A stretch of DNA of 6,970 nt from Oscillospiraceae bacterium. Lineage in GTDB: Bacteria > Bacillota > Clostridia > Oscillospirales > Ruminococcaceae. The translations under genes and the position numbers were made by a program. The DNA is taken from NCBI GenBank assembly GCA_016303195.1, contig JAEDMD010000102.1:1-6970 (forward strand). The letters are read 5' to 3'. The notes beneath the pieces are model-generated. The model saw only the letters and a list, made by a program, of their open reading frames with translations. It was not told the DNA's origin and did not search any database. Shown here piece after piece: positions 5,815-6,970 of this stretch. Position 1 is the stretch's first letter; each line of letters begins with the position of its first letter.

Positions 5815-6399
5815 TCAGACATTTGCACCGAATGAGCGGCAAATAGCTGCCAGTCCACCCTGATAGCCTGATGCAACGGCATTGAACTTCCATTCACCGT
5901 TTCTGTTATAGATCTCTGCAATGACCAGTGCTGTCTCGATGGAGAATTCCTCCTCAAGGTCGAAACGAAGCACAGTTTCGCCAACTTCATCGTTCTCGCA
6001 TGAAAGTCTTGCGATACGGATATAAGCATTCGATACCTGACCAAAGTTCTGGCGGCGAAGATCTGCATCATAAATGGTAACGCAGATAGCTATCTTCTTG
6101 ATCTCAGGCGGAAGCTTTGTGAAGTCGATCTTGATCTGCTCGTCATCGCCGTCACTGCCGCCTGTGAGGTTATCGCCCATGTGGACAACTGCACCGTCAC
6201 GGCCTGAGAGGTTGTTGTAGAATACAAAGTCCTCATCTCTCAGCAGTTTGTCATTCTCGCCGAGAAGGAACACAGATGCATCGAGGTCAAAATCTGCTCC
6301 GCCGTCATAGCGGTTGGTATCCCAGCCAAGACCAACAAGTGCGTGTGTCATTGACTTTTCCAGTGAAATTCTCTGACCCTTCTGAAGATTGATAGCCAT
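5815..6399 (-). CDS. terD: TerD-family Ca2+-binding stress protein (194 aa)
   Basis: Complete TerD-domain protein of the tellurite/stress resistance (Ter) system, acting in the cytoplasm, probably close to the membrane with TerC-type partners. It begins MAINLQKGQRISLEK, the usual TerD opening. It then shows GLGWDTN at 23-29, DFDLDAS at 36-42, FVFYNNL at 58-64, GDNLTGGSDGDDEQI at 75-89 (the acidic calcium-binding signature), QNFGQVSNAYIRI at 117-129 and the C-terminal EWKFNAVASGYQGGL at 169-183. Length and motifs are canonical, with no sign of damage. The start is supported by AAAGGAGGT with 8 nt between GGAGG and the ATG. The upstream terD paralogue ends 15 nt before this start, so the two are co-transcribed. 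It belongs to the YNNL/FGQVSNA subtype, unlike its neighbour. TerD proteins bind Ca2+, but their molecular action remains unsettled. Confidence 0.95.
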   Translation of the reverse strand: MAINLQKGQRISLEKSMTHALVGLGWDTNRYDGGADFDLDASVFLLGENDKLLRDEDFVFYNNLSGRDGAVVHMGDNLTGGSDGDDEQIKIDFTKLPPEIKKIAICVTIYDADLRRQNFGQVSNAYIRIARLSCENDEVGETVLRFDLEEEFSIETALVIAEIYNRNGEWKFNAVASGYQGGLAAICRSFGANV

Positions 6400-6407
6400 A
6401 ATGTTTA

Positions 6408-6412
6408 CCTCC
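6408..6412 (-). promoter_or_regulatory. Strong ribosome-binding site of terD
   Basis: GGAGG, within AAAGGAGGT on the minus strand, is located 8 nt before the ATG at 6399. It is nearly fully complementary to the 16S rRNA 3' end and fits an abundant protein. It lies in the 15-nt gap after the upstream paralogue's TAA. Confidence 0.85.
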
Positions 6413-6414
6413 TT

Positions 6415-6970
6415 TTATCTGAACATATCTACTAAGCTCTGGAGTCTGCTTGCTTCCTGAACGCCCTGTCCGATAGCATTGAACTTCCATTCGCCATTCT
6501 TTCTGTAAATCTCACCTACAACAAGACCTGTCATGCCGCTGTAATCATCTGTAAGATTGAAACGGCAAAGCTCTGAATGTGTATCTGTATCAACGATCCT
6601 GATGAATGCGTTCTTGATCATTCCGAAATGCTGGTTCTTTGTTCTTGCATCGTAGATGTTGACAACGAACTTCATGCTGTCGATATTTGAAGGAACTTTC
6701 GGAAGATCGATCATGATCTGCTCATCATCACCGTCGCCGCCGCCTGTGAGATTATCGCCCATATGAACGATAGCGCCGCTTGAATGGCGAAGGTTTCCAA
6801 AGTAAATAAGAGTGCCCTTCAGATCGTTCGGATCTGCGATCTTTCCGTCAGGACCGCAGAGGATAACTGAAGCGTCACAGTCTACTGATGCAGGCTTGCT
6901 TGCGAACAGAGCCTTGAGTCCGCTGACATTCTGTCTTGCTTCATCCCAGCCAAGACCTTCCTGGTCGATG
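6415..6970 (-). CDS. TerD-family protein, second paralogue, 5' end outside window (partial)
   Basis: The frame stays open from the TAA at 6417-6415 to the window edge, giving 184 residues, so the gene continues beyond 6970. Probably only some 15-25 N-terminal residues are missing. The visible part starts IDQEGLGWDEARQN. It has a longer variable loop before VDCDAS (the equivalent of DLDAS in classical TerD, both Asp kept), then LIYFGNL, the calcium-binding GDNLTGGGDGDDEQI, QHFGMIKNAFIRIV and GEWKFNAIGQG, ending SLVDMFR. A start at the internal ATG at 6762 would cut the domain in half and is rejected. The YFGNL/HFGMIKNAF features define a subtype distinct from the neighbouring TerD, as in multi-paralogue Ter operons of Firmicutes. 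It is probably the upstream partner in the same transcript, and its promoter lies outside the window. Confidence 0.93.
   Translation of the reverse strand, partial: IDQEGLGWDEARQNVSGLKALFASKPASVDCDASVILCGPDGKIADPNDLKGTLIYFGNLRHSSGAIVHMGDNLTGGGDGDDEQIMIDLPKVPSNIDSMKFVVNIYDARTKNQHFGMIKNAFIRIVDTDTHSELCRFNLTDDYSGMTGLVVGEIYRKNGEWKFNAIGQGVQEASRLQSLVDMFR

Noticed and set aside
5721..6071. Minus-strand open frame of 116 codons
   Set aside because: It is an alternate frame of terD that continues into the hairpin-containing gap, with no motif.
6305..6490. Minus-strand 61-codon frame spanning the junction of the two terD genes
   Set aside because: It is out of frame with both terD genes and is explained entirely as their shadow.
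1..6970. CRISPR arrays, tRNA/rRNA genes, insertion sequences, attachment sites
   Set aside because: No repeated spacer-like pattern, RNA-gene signature, transposase motif or flanking terminal repeats were found on either strand.

Overview
The window looks like chromosomal DNA from a Gram-positive clostridial anaerobe, possibly Ruminococcus/Oscillospiraceae. This is inferred from the moderate-to-low GC, strong GGAGG ribosome-binding sites, a consensus-like sigma-A promoter, a Clostridia-style short-chain flavodoxin and TerD proteins resembling the Bacillus/Clostridia type. The genus cannot be fixed from the sequence alone.

Layout. Positions 1-55 hold what may be the tail of an unidentified plus-strand gene. 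A sigma-A-type promoter (124-152) then drives a monocistronic flavodoxin (194-721, plus). It ends at a hairpin terminator (730-772) shared with a convergent minus-strand gene block that fills the rest of the window. In its own reading order (right to left) that block is: a 5'-truncated TerD-family protein (6970-6415), a complete TerD (6399-5815), a 132-base non-coding gap with hairpins and a likely promoter, then five tightly packed genes. These are a CitE/HpcH-like lyase (5682-4723), a phosphoribosyltransferase with a TRSP domain (4719 or 4683 to 3547), a StiP-family PRTase-like/putative cysteine protease protein (3563-2520), an ATP-grasp ligase (2508-1510) and a Cof-like HAD phosphatase (1510-743).

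The five enzymes are the gene set recognised by comparative genomics as the biosynthetic module of Ter (tellurite/stress resistance) systems, predicted to make a nucleoside-like or phosphoribosyl-linked metabolite. A plausible logic is as follows. The CitE-like enzyme makes or cleaves a small carbon unit. The two PRTase-like proteins transfer or remove a phosphoribosyl group. The ATP-grasp enzyme adds an amino acid or similar group, and the HAD enzyme removes a phosphate. The TerD proteins are Ca2+-binding stress proteins thought to act near the membrane with TerC and related partners, which would lie beyond position 6970. The metabolite and its target are not established, so this is the most interesting content of the window. 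The family architecture itself has been described before.

Start sites were re-evaluated from ribosome-binding sites. For the flavodoxin and the CitE-like gene, the outermost ATG overlaps or abuts the Shine-Dalgarno sequence, so the next in-frame ATG is the better start.
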